Shown here in pieces: positions 1-9,200 of a stretch of DNA of 44,512 nt. Both the position numbers and the translations under genes were made by a program. Origin of the DNA: VFZP01 sp043755595 (lineage in GTDB: Bacteria > Acidobacteriota > Terriglobia > Bryobacterales > Bryobacteraceae); NCBI GenBank assembly GCA_043755595.1, contig JAYUSQ010000192.1:1-44512 (forward strand), written 5' to 3'. Below the pieces are notes generated by a model that saw only the letters and a program-made list of their open reading frames with translations, was not told where the DNA came from and did not search any database. Numbering within the stretch: position 1 is the first letter of the stretch; every line of letters starts with the position of its first letter.

Positions 1-10
1 TCTTCTTCAT
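1..10 (-). CDS. 5' end of a divergent gene leaving the left edge
   Basis: On the minus strand an ATG at position 10 begins Met-Lys-Lys and runs off the window. It is preceded by an AAAGGAGA Shine-Dalgarno sequence at about 19-26 with an 8-nt spacer, which is close to ideal. Only three codons are visible, so no product can be named. It is divergent from rsmB, and 11-138 would hold both promoters; I see no convincing -35/-10 pair there. Confidence 0.5.
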
Positions 11-138
11 GGGCCGGTTCTCCTTTGCACCATTGAGTGCGCACCAGGATCATACTGCATCCTACGAGGACCGGCTAGCCCTCTCATTCCATCTCGGAAC
101 CCGGAAAACGCCCTAACCGTAGCGTTTTCGGCGAGAAC

Positions 139-1368
139 GTGAAATCATTGGCTGACGCCCTTCAGCCAATAATGCCCATCTCTCCCGCCCGACGCGCCGC
201 CTTTGACATCCTCATGAAGGTGGAACGCGGCGGATTTGCCTCCGATCTGCTGGCAGCGCTGCCGGACACGTTCGACCGCCGGGACCTTAACCTCGCCACT
301 GAACTGGTGCTCGGGTGTTTGCGCCGCCAGAGCCAACTCGATCACATGATTCGCCTGTTTTCAGGCCGTTCCACGCGATTTGATGTGGAAGTAGCGATCG
401 CGCTGCGGTTGGGCGTGTATCAGATGCGGCATCTTGATCGGGTCCCGCGTCATGCCGTGGTTGACGATAGCGTGTCGCTGACTCGCGCTTCGGGGAAGAC
501 TTCGGCGACTGGGCTGGTGAATGCGGTGCTTCGCAAAGTGGACACGCGCCCGCCAGCCTATCCGTCGCCGGCGTTGGCGGCAGGGTTGCCCGATTGGATG
601 TATGCCCAGTGGATCCGCGCGTATGGACCGGCAGTCACGGACGGCATTGCCGCCTCAGGCATCAGTGCGCCGGATACGTATTTGCGTGTTCCGGCAGGCC
701 GTGAGGAAGAGGCGCGCGCGCTGGGGGCCGAGCCAACCGAACTCGCCGGTTGTTTCCGTCTGGCGCCCGGCCGTGACGCGGGCTCGGCCTTTCGTATACA
801 AGATATCGGTTCGCAAAGCCTGATCCCGCTGCTTGGGCTGGAGCCCGCTCATAGCTTCCTGGATTTATGCGCGGCCCCGGGCAATAAAACTGCGCAGGCC
901 TTGGAATCCGGGGTGCGGGACGTAGTGGCTGCCGATCACAGTGTGAAACGCCTTCACGCGCTGAGCGGGCTGGGCGTTCCGTTGGTGGCGCTGGACGCGA
1001 CCTGGCCTCTGCCGCTTTCCCGTTCTTTTGACCGAATTCTGGTGGACGCGCCTTGCTCGGGCACCGGCACTCTGGCCCGCAATCCAGAAATTCGCTGGCG
1101 GCTGCAACCACAAGACCTGGAACGGCATCACGGCCGGCAGGTGGCAATTCTGGTAAACGCTTTGGCTGCGCTCGGGCCCGAGGGACGGCTGGTTTACTCG
1201 ACCTGTTCGCTCGAAGCGGAGGAAAACGAAACCGTCGTGGCCGAAGCGCTCACGCAAGCTGGCCCCCGATTTGCACTCGAAAATACCGTGCGAAGATTGC
1301 CGGGGCGCGACCCTGGCGACGGCTTCTTCGCCGGAGTGATAAAATCAAGTGTTCTTCCTTCTGTTTGA
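139..1368 (+). CDS. rsmB: 16S rRNA (cytosine-967-C5)-methyltransferase RsmB
   Basis: Methylates C967 of 16S rRNA using S-adenosylmethionine. The 409-residue length and two-domain order are typical. An N-terminal NusB-like helical domain (about residues 15-140) is followed by a Rossmann methyltransferase domain with LCAAPGNK at 243-250 (SAM loop), the PCSG motif with Cys306, and the TCS motif with Cys356, the pair of cysteines used by RNA m5C methyltransferases. The listed start is GTG; an in-frame ATG at 172 (MPISPARR) is an equally good start. It is the first gene of a + strand operon, with rpe beginning 7 nt after its stop. Confidence 0.95.
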   Translation: MKSLADALQPIMPISPARRAAFDILMKVERGGFASDLLAALPDTFDRRDLNLATELVLGCLRRQSQLDHMIRLFSGRSTRFDVEVAIALRLGVYQMRHLDRVPRHAVVDDSVSLTRASGKTSATGLVNAVLRKVDTRPPAYPSPALAAGLPDWMYAQWIRAYGPAVTDGIAASGISAPDTYLRVPAGREEEARALGAEPTELAGCFRLAPGRDAGSAFRIQDIGSQSLIPLLGLEPAHSFLDLCAAPGNKTAQALESGVRDVVAADHSVKRLHALSGLGVPLVALDATWPLPLSRSFDRILVDAPCSGTGTLARNPEIRWRLQPQDLERHHGRQVAILVNALAALGPEGRLVYSTCSLEAEENETVVAEALTQAGPRFALENTVRRLPGRDPGDGFFAGVIKSSVLPSV

Positions 1369-1374
1369 TTCACT

Positions 1375-2049
1375 ATGGTTGAGATTCTTCCGTCGCTCTT
1401 GGCAGCCGATTTCGCGCACCTGGACCGTGACATCGCCTTTGCCGAGCAGGCAGGGGTGGCCAAGCTGCATCTGGATGTCATGGACGGGCACTTCGTTCCC
1501 AATATCAGTTTCGGCCCGCCGGTCATCCGCTGTATCCGCGCCATCACCGAGCTGCACCTGGATGTGCATCTGATGATCGAGAACCCGGATCGGTATCTGC
1601 ACGACTTCGTGTCGGCGGGCGCCAATTCTCTCTCGGTTCATTTTGAAGCTTGCCGGCATTTGCACCGGACGCTGCGAGCGATTCAAAGCGAAGGCGTGCT
1701 GGCAGGCGTGGTGATCAATCCGGGGACTTCGGTGGCGGCGATCGACGAAGTGCTGGACGTGGCCGACTACGTTCTGTTGATGAGCGTCAATCCGGGGTTC
1801 GGCGGCCAACAGTTTATTCCCAAGACCCTTTCGAAAGTAATGGATCTCGAGCGCCTGCGCCGTGAACGCGGCCTGCGCTTCGCCATCGAAATCGACGGCG
1901 GCATTTCACTCAAGAACATCGGCGATGTAGCACGCGCCGGTGTCGATTGGGCAGTAGCCGGCTCGTCCATCTACGCCAACGATGACCCGACTGCGGTCAT
2001 CCGGCTTATGCAGAATTCGGCGCGCGAGGCGACCGCCATCCGCGTATAG
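1375..2049 (+). CDS. rpe: Ribulose-phosphate 3-epimerase
   Basis: Interconverts D-ribulose 5-phosphate and D-xylulose 5-phosphate in the pentose phosphate pathway. The 224 residues form one TIM barrel with the family signatures: PSLLAADF near the N-terminus, HLDVMDGHFVPN with His32 and Asp34, VHLM with His65, the SVNPGFGGQ phosphate loop near 137-145, and IDGGI with Asp174. Asp34 and Asp174 are the expected acid/base pair, and His32, Asp34, His65 and Asp174 the metal ligands. It sits between rsmB and the BamD-like gene in one compact operon. Confidence 0.97.
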   Translation: MVEILPSLLAADFAHLDRDIAFAEQAGVAKLHLDVMDGHFVPNISFGPPVIRCIRAITELHLDVHLMIENPDRYLHDFVSAGANSLSVHFEACRHLHRTLRAIQSEGVLAGVVINPGTSVAAIDEVLDVADYVLLMSVNPGFGGQQFIPKTLSKVMDLERLRRERGLRFAIEIDGGISLKNIGDVARAGVDWAVAGSSIYANDDPTAVIRLMQNSAREATAIRV

Positions 2050-2065
2050 GAGTTATCGTAGTCTC

Positions 2066-3313
2066 ATGTTCCACTCGAACAAGCTGATTCGTTGGGCGCT
2101 GGTGTCGCTCTTGGCGGCCACCCTGCTCTCCAGTTGCGGATTCCGCCGCAAGAAGTACGAAAACCCGATCGGTAAAGACACCGAGCAGCCTGACAAAGTG
2201 CTGTTTGACAAGGCCGTCAAAGACATCGAGAAGGGCCGCTATGAAGTGGCGCGCCTCACTCTCAATACCTTGATGAACACCTACGACACCAGCGAGTTCA
2301 TGGCCAAGGCGAAGCTTGCCATCGCCGACAGCTGGATGCGTGAAGGGGGCACGCATGCGATGGCGCAGGCCGAAGCCGAGTACAAGGACTTCATCCTCTT
2401 CTATCCAATGATGGAAGAATCGGCCGAGGCGCAGGAGAAGGTTTGCAACATTCACTATCGCCAGATGGAGAAGCCGGATCGCGATGTCAATCATGCGATG
2501 CGCGCCGAGGATGAATGCCGGAGTCTGCTGCAACAGTTCCCCAATTCGAAGTTCGCGCCGCGAGTCGCGCAGACTTTGCGCAATATTCAAGAGGCGCTCG
2601 CCGAGGGCGAATTCCGAGTCGGCGCGTTCTATCACCACAAAGGGAGTTTCCCATCGGCCGCCAATCGTTTGGAGACGATGGTGAACACCTATCCGCTGTA
2701 CAGCAAGGCGGACTATGGGTTGTGGCTCACCGGCGAAAGCTATGGCAAACTGGGCGACCGGTTCAAGGATCGCGCCGTTACCAGCTATCAACGCCTGGTG
2801 CGCGACTATCCGCTGAGCGAGTGGGTGGACGAGGCCAAAGACAAACTCAAGTCCATGGAGAAAGAGATTCCCGAGCCCGACCCCACGGCCGTCGCCAGGA
2901 TGAAGTTCGAGAAGGAGAACTTCGAGAAACCCGGCAAGCTTCATACGGTGACCAGCATCTTCTCCAAGGGTCCCGACGTCCATACCGCGGCCAAGTCCGG
3001 TACGCCCGCTTCGGCGAGCCTGCGGCCTACGATTCCGGTGAGTGTGCCTACGCCGGAGCAACTGGCCGAAGCCGAAAAGAACCGGAACGCGCCGGCCGGT
3101 GATGCGACGGCGGGCCTGGACGTGGGCATTGTGCAACCTGGAGCGAATCAAGCGATCGACAACAATCCGGATGCCCGCTTGGCGGGGGCTCCAAAGCCCG
3201 CATCCGCGACAGCCGCTACCCCCGCGGTGACGACTCCAGGCGCTGCGACGGCCACTCCCGCAAATGAGAAGAAGGCGAAGAAGGAAAAGACGCCCAAGCC
3301 CGCCAAAAAATGA
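2066..3313 (+). CDS. bamD: BamD-like outer-membrane assembly lipoprotein
   Basis: Probable periplasm-facing lipoprotein of the outer-membrane beta-barrel assembly machinery. The start at 2066 is chosen because an AGGAG lies at 2048-2052 and the protein then opens with a lipoprotein signal peptide whose lipobox is LSSC (Cys24). TPR-type repeats follow (about residues 45-270), including LLQQFPNSKFAP and RLVRDYPLSEWVDEAKD, typical of the YfiO/BamD fold. The 415 residues exceed the usual 250 or so. The extra C-terminal 130 residues are low-complexity Ala/Pro/Thr ending in a Lys-rich tail, a species-specific extension. An alternative is a generic outer-membrane TPR lipoprotein. Confidence 0.8.
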   Translation: MFHSNKLIRWALVSLLAATLLSSCGFRRKKYENPIGKDTEQPDKVLFDKAVKDIEKGRYEVARLTLNTLMNTYDTSEFMAKAKLAIADSWMREGGTHAMAQAEAEYKDFILFYPMMEESAEAQEKVCNIHYRQMEKPDRDVNHAMRAEDECRSLLQQFPNSKFAPRVAQTLRNIQEALAEGEFRVGAFYHHKGSFPSAANRLETMVNTYPLYSKADYGLWLTGESYGKLGDRFKDRAVTSYQRLVRDYPLSEWVDEAKDKLKSMEKEIPEPDPTAVARMKFEKENFEKPGKLHTVTSIFSKGPDVHTAAKSGTPASASLRPTIPVSVPTPEQLAEAEKNRNAPAGDATAGLDVGIVQPGANQAIDNNPDARLAGAPKPASATAATPAVTTPGAATATPANEKKAKKEKTPKPAKK

Positions 3314-3888
3314 ACCGTGTCCTGTTGGCCGACGACTCTCCTAACGCTCAGCGGATGGGCGAGCGCATTTTGCGCGAAGAGGGCTTCGAAGTTGTTTCGG
3401 TAACTGACGGCGAGACTGCCTTCGTGCGCCTGCTGGACGTACTACCCGACGTCATTTTGGCCGACGCCTACCTGCCCACGCGCTCAGGATTCGAATTGTG
3501 CCGTTACATCAAGAGCCAGCCTTCACTGCGTCATATCGGTGTCGTATTGACGGCCGGGGTGTTGGAGCCATTTGACGAGGCCGAGGCGCGCGCCTCAGGG
3601 TGCGATGCGGTCCTTCGTAAACCGTTTGAGGCCTCGTCAGTCGTCGAAACGATCAAGCCGCTGGTCGAGGCGGCCCGATTCGCCCGAGGGCTTTTTGGCG
3701 CGCATATGGTGGACCAGCAGGCGGCCGTAGACTCCGCCGTGGCCCAAGCGGTGGCCGATGAACGGGCAAAACCGCCTGCGATCGACACTGAACGAGTGAG
3801 GGCAGCCATTACCCTCGCTCTGGATGCGTCGTTCCCCAAGATGGTTGAGGAAATCACCGAGCGCGTCTTGGTCGCCCTGGGCCATTAG
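3310..3888 (+). CDS. Response regulator with N-terminal receiver domain
   Basis: Starts in a 4-bp ATGA overlap with the BamD-like gene, so it is probably translationally coupled. Residues 1-120 are a canonical REC domain: acidic pair Asp8/Asp9, phosphoacceptor Asp52 (ILADAYLP), Thr81 and Lys104 (LRKPF). The remaining 70 residues are helical, without a recognisable DNA-binding or enzymatic output domain. They end in a segment of the type EEITERVLVAL found in stand-alone regulators of acidobacteria and myxobacteria. No histidine kinase is adjacent. The target is unknown. Confidence 0.85.
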   Translation: MNRVLLADDSPNAQRMGERILREEGFEVVSVTDGETAFVRLLDVLPDVILADAYLPTRSGFELCRYIKSQPSLRHIGVVLTAGVLEPFDEAEARASGCDAVLRKPFEASSVVETIKPLVEAARFARGLFGAHMVDQQAAVDSAVAQAVADERAKPPAIDTERVRAAITLALDASFPKMVEEITERVLVALGH

Positions 3889-3939
3889 GGGAAAGTCGAC
3901 CCCTACCGATCGTGTATTGAATCCGGTACGGATCGACTA

Positions 3940-3975
3940 TTAGTACTACGATACTTTTCTAGAAGTTTTAGTACT
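3940..3975. promoter_or_regulatory. Direct repeat TTAGTACT upstream of the small RNA promoter
   Basis: TTAGTACT occurs at 3940-3947 and again at 3968-3975, a 28-bp spacing. The AGTACT core is itself palindromic, and a second palindrome, TTCTAGAA, lies between the copies at 3957-3964. The second copy ends 6 bp before the candidate -35 box. This is where an activator would bind, but no regulator is known, so the assignment is positional only. Confidence 0.3.
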
Positions 3976-3981
3976 TTCCAC

Positions 3982-4010
3982 TTGATCTCCCCCCTAAAAT
4001 GGGGTATACC
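3982..4010 (+). promoter_or_regulatory. Candidate sigma70-type promoter of the small RNA
   Basis: TTGATC at 3982-3987 and TATACC at 4005-4010 are separated by exactly 17 bp. Each box matches four of six consensus positions. Transcription would start near 4017. The pairing with a downstream intrinsic terminator makes a complete transcription unit with no ORF inside. Confidence 0.55.
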
Positions 4011-4016
4011 TAGATG

Positions 4017-4158
4017 CAGAAGAAATATAACAGTTACATAAACGACAGTCGCGCAATCATACTTGATACCGATCTTCCTCCGAAGGGCAAGTTACTCCTC
4101 CATACTTGCCCTTACTCCTCCAGGTAGTGAGTTCCTCCAGAGCTCACTACCTTTTTTT
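4017..4158 (+). ncRNA. Candidate small RNA with four CCUCC (anti-Shine-Dalgarno) motifs
   Basis: About 140 nt between a promoter-like element and a terminator, with no plausible ORF. Four CCTCC motifs occur at 4075-4081, 4095-4101, 4115-4121 and 4132-4138; the second and third are a 20-nt direct repeat of ACTCCTCCA. Three of the four fall in hairpin loops: a small CTTC/GAAG stem (4074-4085), an 8-bp GGGCAAGT/ACTTGCCC stem (4085-4092 with 4104-4111) and the terminator stem. CCUCC is the anti-SD core of 16S rRNA, so the loops could pair with mRNA ribosome-binding sites. The nearest known analogues are the CcsR/alpha-r14 cuckoo RNAs of Alphaproteobacteria; homology to them is not implied. Confidence 0.6.
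4122..4158 (+). terminator. Rho-independent terminator of the small RNA
   Basis: A perfect 10-bp stem, AGGTAGTGAG (4122-4131) with CTCACTACCT (4143-4152), is closed by an 11-nt loop carrying a CCTCC motif and followed directly by a run of seven T ending at 4158. The U-tract is on the + strand only, so it terminates the + transcript. The convergent protease gene ends at 4235. Confidence 0.85.
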
Positions 4159-4234
4159 ACGTTTCCGCATCGTTGGATAATTATTACCGTGTAATGATAA
4201 TTATCAAAAGAGTGTCCCACAGGCGCGGCCGCTG

Positions 4235-6049
4235 TTATTTTTCGCCGCGAGCGAGGATGGAACTAGCTGTGGGCGTCGAGTCGCCCCAGATGACCGATTT
4301 GCAGAAGATCGATGAGTCACCCCAGATGACGCTGAACCCGCCGGTAGCGTTGTCCGCCCAGGGAGAACGGTCACCCCAGATCACCGAGACTCCGCCAGCG
4401 GTTTGGAGGGCGTCGCCCCAGATGACGGAGTCGCCCCAGATAACGCTTTTGCCCCAGACGGCGGAACTGCCCGCCAGGGTGTGGTCACCCCAAATTACGG
4501 AAGCGTCCCCTACGATCCGGACGGTTTTCGTTACCGGGTCGTAAACAGCTTTGGGGGAGAACGCGGGACCGGCGGCGAGATCGGTGTTCTTCAGCGCCGC
4601 GTTGATGTCGAGGTATCCGGCTCCCATGCTGAAAATGTCTTCGATCGTGTTGAAGACTTGCCCGGTCACGGGATCGGAACCCACCGCCGTACCGCGATAT
4701 TTCTTCGAGGCGGTCTTCATCAATCGCGCCTTGACTTGATCGGGCGTGAGGCCGGGTTCGCGTCCGAGCAGCAGGGCTGCGGCGCCACTCACTATGGGAG
4801 CCGCCATACTGGTGCCGCTTAGTTTGAAGTAGTCCTGGGTGATGTGGCAGTCGCCGCCATACTGATAAAGGTTTTGCGGAACAAAGTTGGCTGGCAGATC
4901 TCTGCCTAGTAAGGAAGTGGCGCTTGGGGCGGCGGCCATGATCAGGTTACCGGGGGCCACCAGATCGGGTTTGACGATTTGATCGACCGGTGACGGACCT
5001 TTCGAGCTGTAGGTGGCAATCAGATCGTCAGTCCGAGTCAGCGTGCTCATGGTGCGCATGGCGCCGACGGTGATCACGCGCGGATCGTTTGCGGGCGATT
5101 GGATGGTGCCGTAGCCCTGGTTACCAAAGCTATTGTCGCGGCCATTGTTGCCCGCCGCCACTACGACGACAAGGCCGGCTTTCCAGGCGGCTTCGACGGC
5201 CCGGCACAACGGGTCAGTCCGGAAGCTCTCAAAGACGGGCCGGCCCAGCGAGAGATTGATCACGCGAATTTTGAATTTATCTTTCAGCGCGATCGCCCGA
5301 TTGATGGCCGCAATCACCGACGAATCGGTGCCTTTGCCAGTGCCGTCCAACGCTTTTAGGCCGACGATCTGCACTTTCGGCGCGATGCCGCGGACCGGTT
5401 GCAGTCCGCCCGAGGCTTCTCCGCTGCCAGCCACGATGCCCGCAACCACGGTTCCATGTCCGTACGAGTCGGCCACGGCCTTGTTCGATTGACCGAGGGT
5501 CCCGATGAAGGACTCAGCGTAGACGATACGGCCCACCAAGTCGAGATGTTCGGTCACGCCGCTGTCGATCACAGCTACGGTTACGCCATCGCCCTGTACG
5601 CCCTGGAAAATTGCGCTGACGGCGCCTACGGCCGGCCCGGCTGTGACCATGTTGGCTTGCAAGGGGCGGTCGGCAGATACGTAAAATACGTCCGGGTCGG
5701 ATGCAAGGTTTTCCACCTCGCTGCCCGGCATATCAACGACGAGCGATTTGGTCTCGGCGAGCGTCGCTTGCACCTGGCCTCTGTGACGCCCGCGTACAGC
5801 GTCCGCTTTGGCTTGCGTCGGCTTGGCGCGGTATTGAATAATAACGCGGACCGAGCCTTGGACGTTGTCAAGATCGCGCGAAGTTTTCCTTTCGCCGGCG
5901 GTAACCGGTGAAACCATTGATAGGCAGAGGATGGCGGAGATACAGAGGGAATTAAGGTTTCGTATCACGCTCCTCTTAAAGCACTTTCCCAGCCAAGCCC
6001 GTGATGCGTTGATTCGATACACTTTGCGCGCCGTGATGCGGCGTTTCAC
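4235..6049 (-). CDS. Secreted subtilisin-like serine protease (S8) with SVIWGD tail
   Basis: A peptidase S8 with complete catalytic apparatus (numbering from the GTG at 6049): Asp162 (AVIDSG), His198 (YGHGT), oxyanion Asn301 (AAGNNG) and Ser414 (SGTSMAAP). An inhibitor_I9-like propeptide occupies about residues 60-130, after a signal peptide (about 35-51). The N-terminus is uncertain: a GTG at 5968 would place the signal peptide at the very start but has its AGGAG only 1 nt away. From residue 517 the tail carries six exact SVIWGD copies (517, 535, 541, 555, 573, 585) and one degenerate copy at 529. The tail function is unknown; it could be a surface, sorting or self-association element. The gene is convergent with the small RNA. 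Confidence 0.93.
   Translation of the reverse strand: MKRRITARKVYRINASRAWLGKCFKRSVIRNLNSLCISAILCLSMVSPVTAGERKTSRDLDNVQGSVRVIIQYRAKPTQAKADAVRGRHRGQVQATLAETKSLVVDMPGSEVENLASDPDVFYVSADRPLQANMVTAGPAVGAVSAIFQGVQGDGVTVAVIDSGVTEHLDLVGRIVYAESFIGTLGQSNKAVADSYGHGTVVAGIVAGSGEASGGLQPVRGIAPKVQIVGLKALDGTGKGTDSSVIAAINRAIALKDKFKIRVINLSLGRPVFESFRTDPLCRAVEAAWKAGLVVVVAAGNNGRDNSFGNQGYGTIQSPANDPRVITVGAMRTMSTLTRTDDLIATYSSKGPSPVDQIVKPDLVAPGNLIMAAAPSATSLLGRDLPANFVPQNLYQYGGDCHITQDYFKLSGTSMAAPIVSGAAALLLGREPGLTPDQVKARLMKTASKKYRGTAVGSDPVTGQVFNTIEDIFSMGAGYLDINAALKNTDLAAGPAFSPKAVYDPVTKTVRIVGDASVIWGDHTLAGSSAVWGKSVIWGDSVIWGDALQTAGGVSVIWGDRSPWADNATGGFSVIWGDSSIFCKSVIWGDSTPTASSILARGEK
4279..4510 (-). repeat. Irregular tandem repeat encoding the SVIWGD tail
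   Basis: On the + strand the element GTCxCCCCAGATxAC recurs seven times with variable spacing between 4279 and 4510. It is the reverse complement of codons for SVIWGD. Spacers differ in length and sequence, so the repeat is maintained at the protein level and is not a recent DNA duplication. Confidence 0.85.
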
Positions 6050-6088
6050 TTAGCGAGAAGTTAAGTAGTCCGCCTCTGGATATACCCT

Positions 6089-6129
6089 ACAGATTGTCTG
6101 GCGGAGACCGGCGGTGGCCGACAGTCTGT
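6089..6129. repeat. Inverted repeat between receptor and protease genes
   Basis: ACAGATTGTC (6089-6098) pairs with GACAGTCTGT (6120-6129) with one G-U or mismatched position and a 21-nt GC-rich interior. It lies downstream of the receptor stop and upstream of the protease start, both on the minus strand. There is no U-tract, so an intrinsic terminator is not supported. It may be an attenuating hairpin or incidental. Confidence 0.35.
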
Positions 6130-6212
6130 CCGGGCCGGATCCGGCTGAAATGAGGGTAAAGGCGGAAGTCCGACTGGCTTGGTCGAGCCTCGGCCCGTCG
6201 CTCCTTGGGAGC

Positions 6213-9200
6213 TTAGAAGTGTAACTTGAGAGCCACTTGCATTTGGCGGCCGGAGTTGGACACTGCCGTGATCCGGCCAAACGTGCCGGCGCCATTCTGG
6301 ACGTTCGGTTGCGCGAAGTAGGGATTATTTGTCAGGTTATACGCCTCGGCCCGGAACTGTGCGCGGAAGCTCTCGGTGAAGGTGAAGAACTTGCTCAGCG
6401 TGAAATCGACGTTCTTGAATCCGGGCCCCCACACCAAGCCACGTCCGGCGTTGCCGATCGTCCATTGGGCGGGCTGAGAGAACTTTGAGCTGTCAAACCA
6501 GCGGTTCACGGTGCGCTCGCCCTTGGGTAAGTTCGGGTTGCCACTCACATTCGGATAGGTCGCCGAACCGCAATTGCAGGTGTCGATACTATTACCGGGA
6601 TTCAACGGAAAACCGGCCTGAACCGTAGCGACGGCGGAAAGTTCCCAACCACCTGCGATGGCATCGAGCGCCCGGCTCTGAAGGCCGAACTTACGTCCCC
6701 GTCCGAACGGAAGCTCATAGACGGGCGCAAAAGTGAACCGGTAAGGAGAACTGTCCAAGCTAATCCCGGGCGGTCCAAGTTCCGGTTGCCCAGCGGATCG
6801 CGATAGCCGTTCTCGCCCGTGTTGATGAGCTTGGAGAAAGTGAAGGCTGAAATGTAACTCAACCCAGCCGAAAAGCGGCGCTCGGATTTCACCTGAATGG
6901 AGTGATAACTGGAGGAGCCGATCCAGGTGGCGATATTCACCCCATTGGGATACTGCGGATATTGAACAAAAGGAGCGATACGCCGGCCTTGCGCCTGTGG
7001 CGAAAGAGCCACGGGAATCGCGTTTAGATTGTAGTTCCCGTATTGCAGGTGAGTGCCTTTGCTACCGGCATAACCCACTTCAAAAAGATAGCCCTTCACT
7101 TCGCGCTGCACATTGAGATTCCATTGGCTGAAATAGGACATCGGATTGTTTTCCGGGAACACGGTCACCGCGAGCGCGTTGCGTCCGAGCTTGTCCACCG
7201 GTTCGTAGGGGATGCGATCGAGCGTGGTGCACGGAGTGATCTGATCGATTGTGTTGTAGCGGCCGCCGTCGGCGTCGGCGAAGATCGGGTCCGACAGCAT
7301 GAACCCAAAGGCTCCGCCCGACATGGTGCCGACCGAGAAGATGCCGAAACCGCCGCGCACAATCGTGTGCGCAATGGGGTTATAGGCGAAACCAAAGCGC
7401 GGTCCGAAGTTATTGAGGTCGTTCTTCCAGGGAGTGCGCCGGAAGCCGTTCTGTCCGAATTGCTGATACTGTCCTTTGCTGAGGTCGAACGTGCCGGACC
7501 GGTTTTGCGCTTCGCGATAGTAAAGCGGAGCATCCCAGCGCATGCCGAGATTCAGGGTAAGTTTGCGGTTCACCCGGAAGTCATCCTGGACGAACAAGGC
7601 GTAGACGGATGAACGGGAGTAGAAGAAGCCCGGGAAGATGCGATAGGCGAAGGTGCGCGGCATGCCGAGCAGGAAACTGGCGTAGTCCCAACCGGTGTTG
7701 GCGACGCCCACCTGATTGGTGTAGATCGGCTGGAAGTTCCACACGGTCGTGCCCGGGTTGGGCTGCAAGTTATCGGTACGAATCAGCCGGGCTTCGCCGC
7801 CGAATTTAATCGTATGGCGGTCGCGGACCCACGAGGTTACGTTCACGAGCGACTTACTATCCTGTAGTTCGAAGAACAGGGTATCGCCGGAGGAGCCAAG
7901 CGGAGCGTAGTTGGTGAACTGGAAGTCGGGAGTGCCGAGCTTATCGTCGCCATTGGGCAGGCCGAGAATGCCGAGCGAGTTCGTCGAAACTTTGCCGAAA
8001 CCGGCCACGCCACGCTTCGGATAGGTTTGGAACCAGCCTAAATGAAGGTCGTTCGTGACGCGCGGGCTGAAGATTCGCACATAGTTAACCACGACTTGGC
8101 GGCTGTGATTCTTGGTGGCTCCGAAGCCGAGTTGACCTGGATTCCGGCCGCCGGCGTCGGGGTTCGGAAAGGCGCTGGCAGGAACCTGGTCCGATTTGCG
8201 TCCTGAGTAACGCGCGAAAAACTTGTCGTTGTCGGTGAAGTTGTGATCGACTTTGACATCGTATTCGTATGTGTCGTTCTTGACCGAGCCGAAGTTGGTG
8301 TAGTTGGCGAGGTTCGAATTGAGTTGCGGCAGGGGATAGAGATTTTGGACGTTCTGGGCGGCCTTGCTAATGCGCGCGGCGGGGATGACGTTGCCTGCGA
8401 ACGGCGTGCGCTGGTTGTTGGGGCCCGCGGTGGTGTTGGGGTCGAAGATCGGAATCAGGGCATTGGCGCTCGTGTTCAGGGTTGAGAAGTCTCCCGTGCG
8501 GAAAGCGGCGGTGGGCACCGTAAGATTGTTGAAAGCCGCCGTGCCGCGCTGCGATGTAACTTGCAGGTCGCCAAAAACGAACGTCTTGTTCTTCTTGATC
8601 GGGCCACCGATCGTGCCGCCATACTGGTTGCGGCGGACAATGGGCCGGGTCTGGGTGTAGTAGTTGCCTGCGTTTAGTTTGTCGTTCTGCAGGAAGTTGA
8701 AGAGCGAGCCATGAATCTGGTTGGTGCCCGACTTAGTGGTCGATTGCATCACCGATCCCGACGTCTCGCCAAACTCCGCCGAGAAAGAATTCGTGACGAT
8801 CTTGAATTCCTGAATCGCGTCCGGGTTGGGATTCACTGGATTACCGGACCAGACGTGGCTGGAAGAGTGCGCGCCATCGATGTAATAGGGATCCTTGCGG
8901 ACTAGTCCGCCCTGCGTCACCGAATTGCCATCGCGGTTGAGCACGACGCCCGGCACCAGCAAGCGATAATCCTGCGGGTTGCGGCCGAGCGTTGGAAGGC
9001 TGATGACCTGGCGATTCTCAATGGTGCCGGAGAGTGTGCCAGTCTCGGTTTCAAGCAGTGGGGTTTGTGCCGCGACATTCACGGTTTCGGTTACTTGTCC
9101 GGTCTCCAAGGCGATATCGATGCGAAGTTGGCGGCTCATTTCGAGGCCGACGTTGTCGCGCGAGAAGCGCTTGAAGCCCGCGACTTCCGCTTCGACTTTG

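Noticed and set aside
4279..4510. Recurring CCCCAGATxAC units that look like a CRISPR or satellite array
   Set aside because: Spacers are irregular and short, and the repeats are codons for SVIWGD inside the protease frame.
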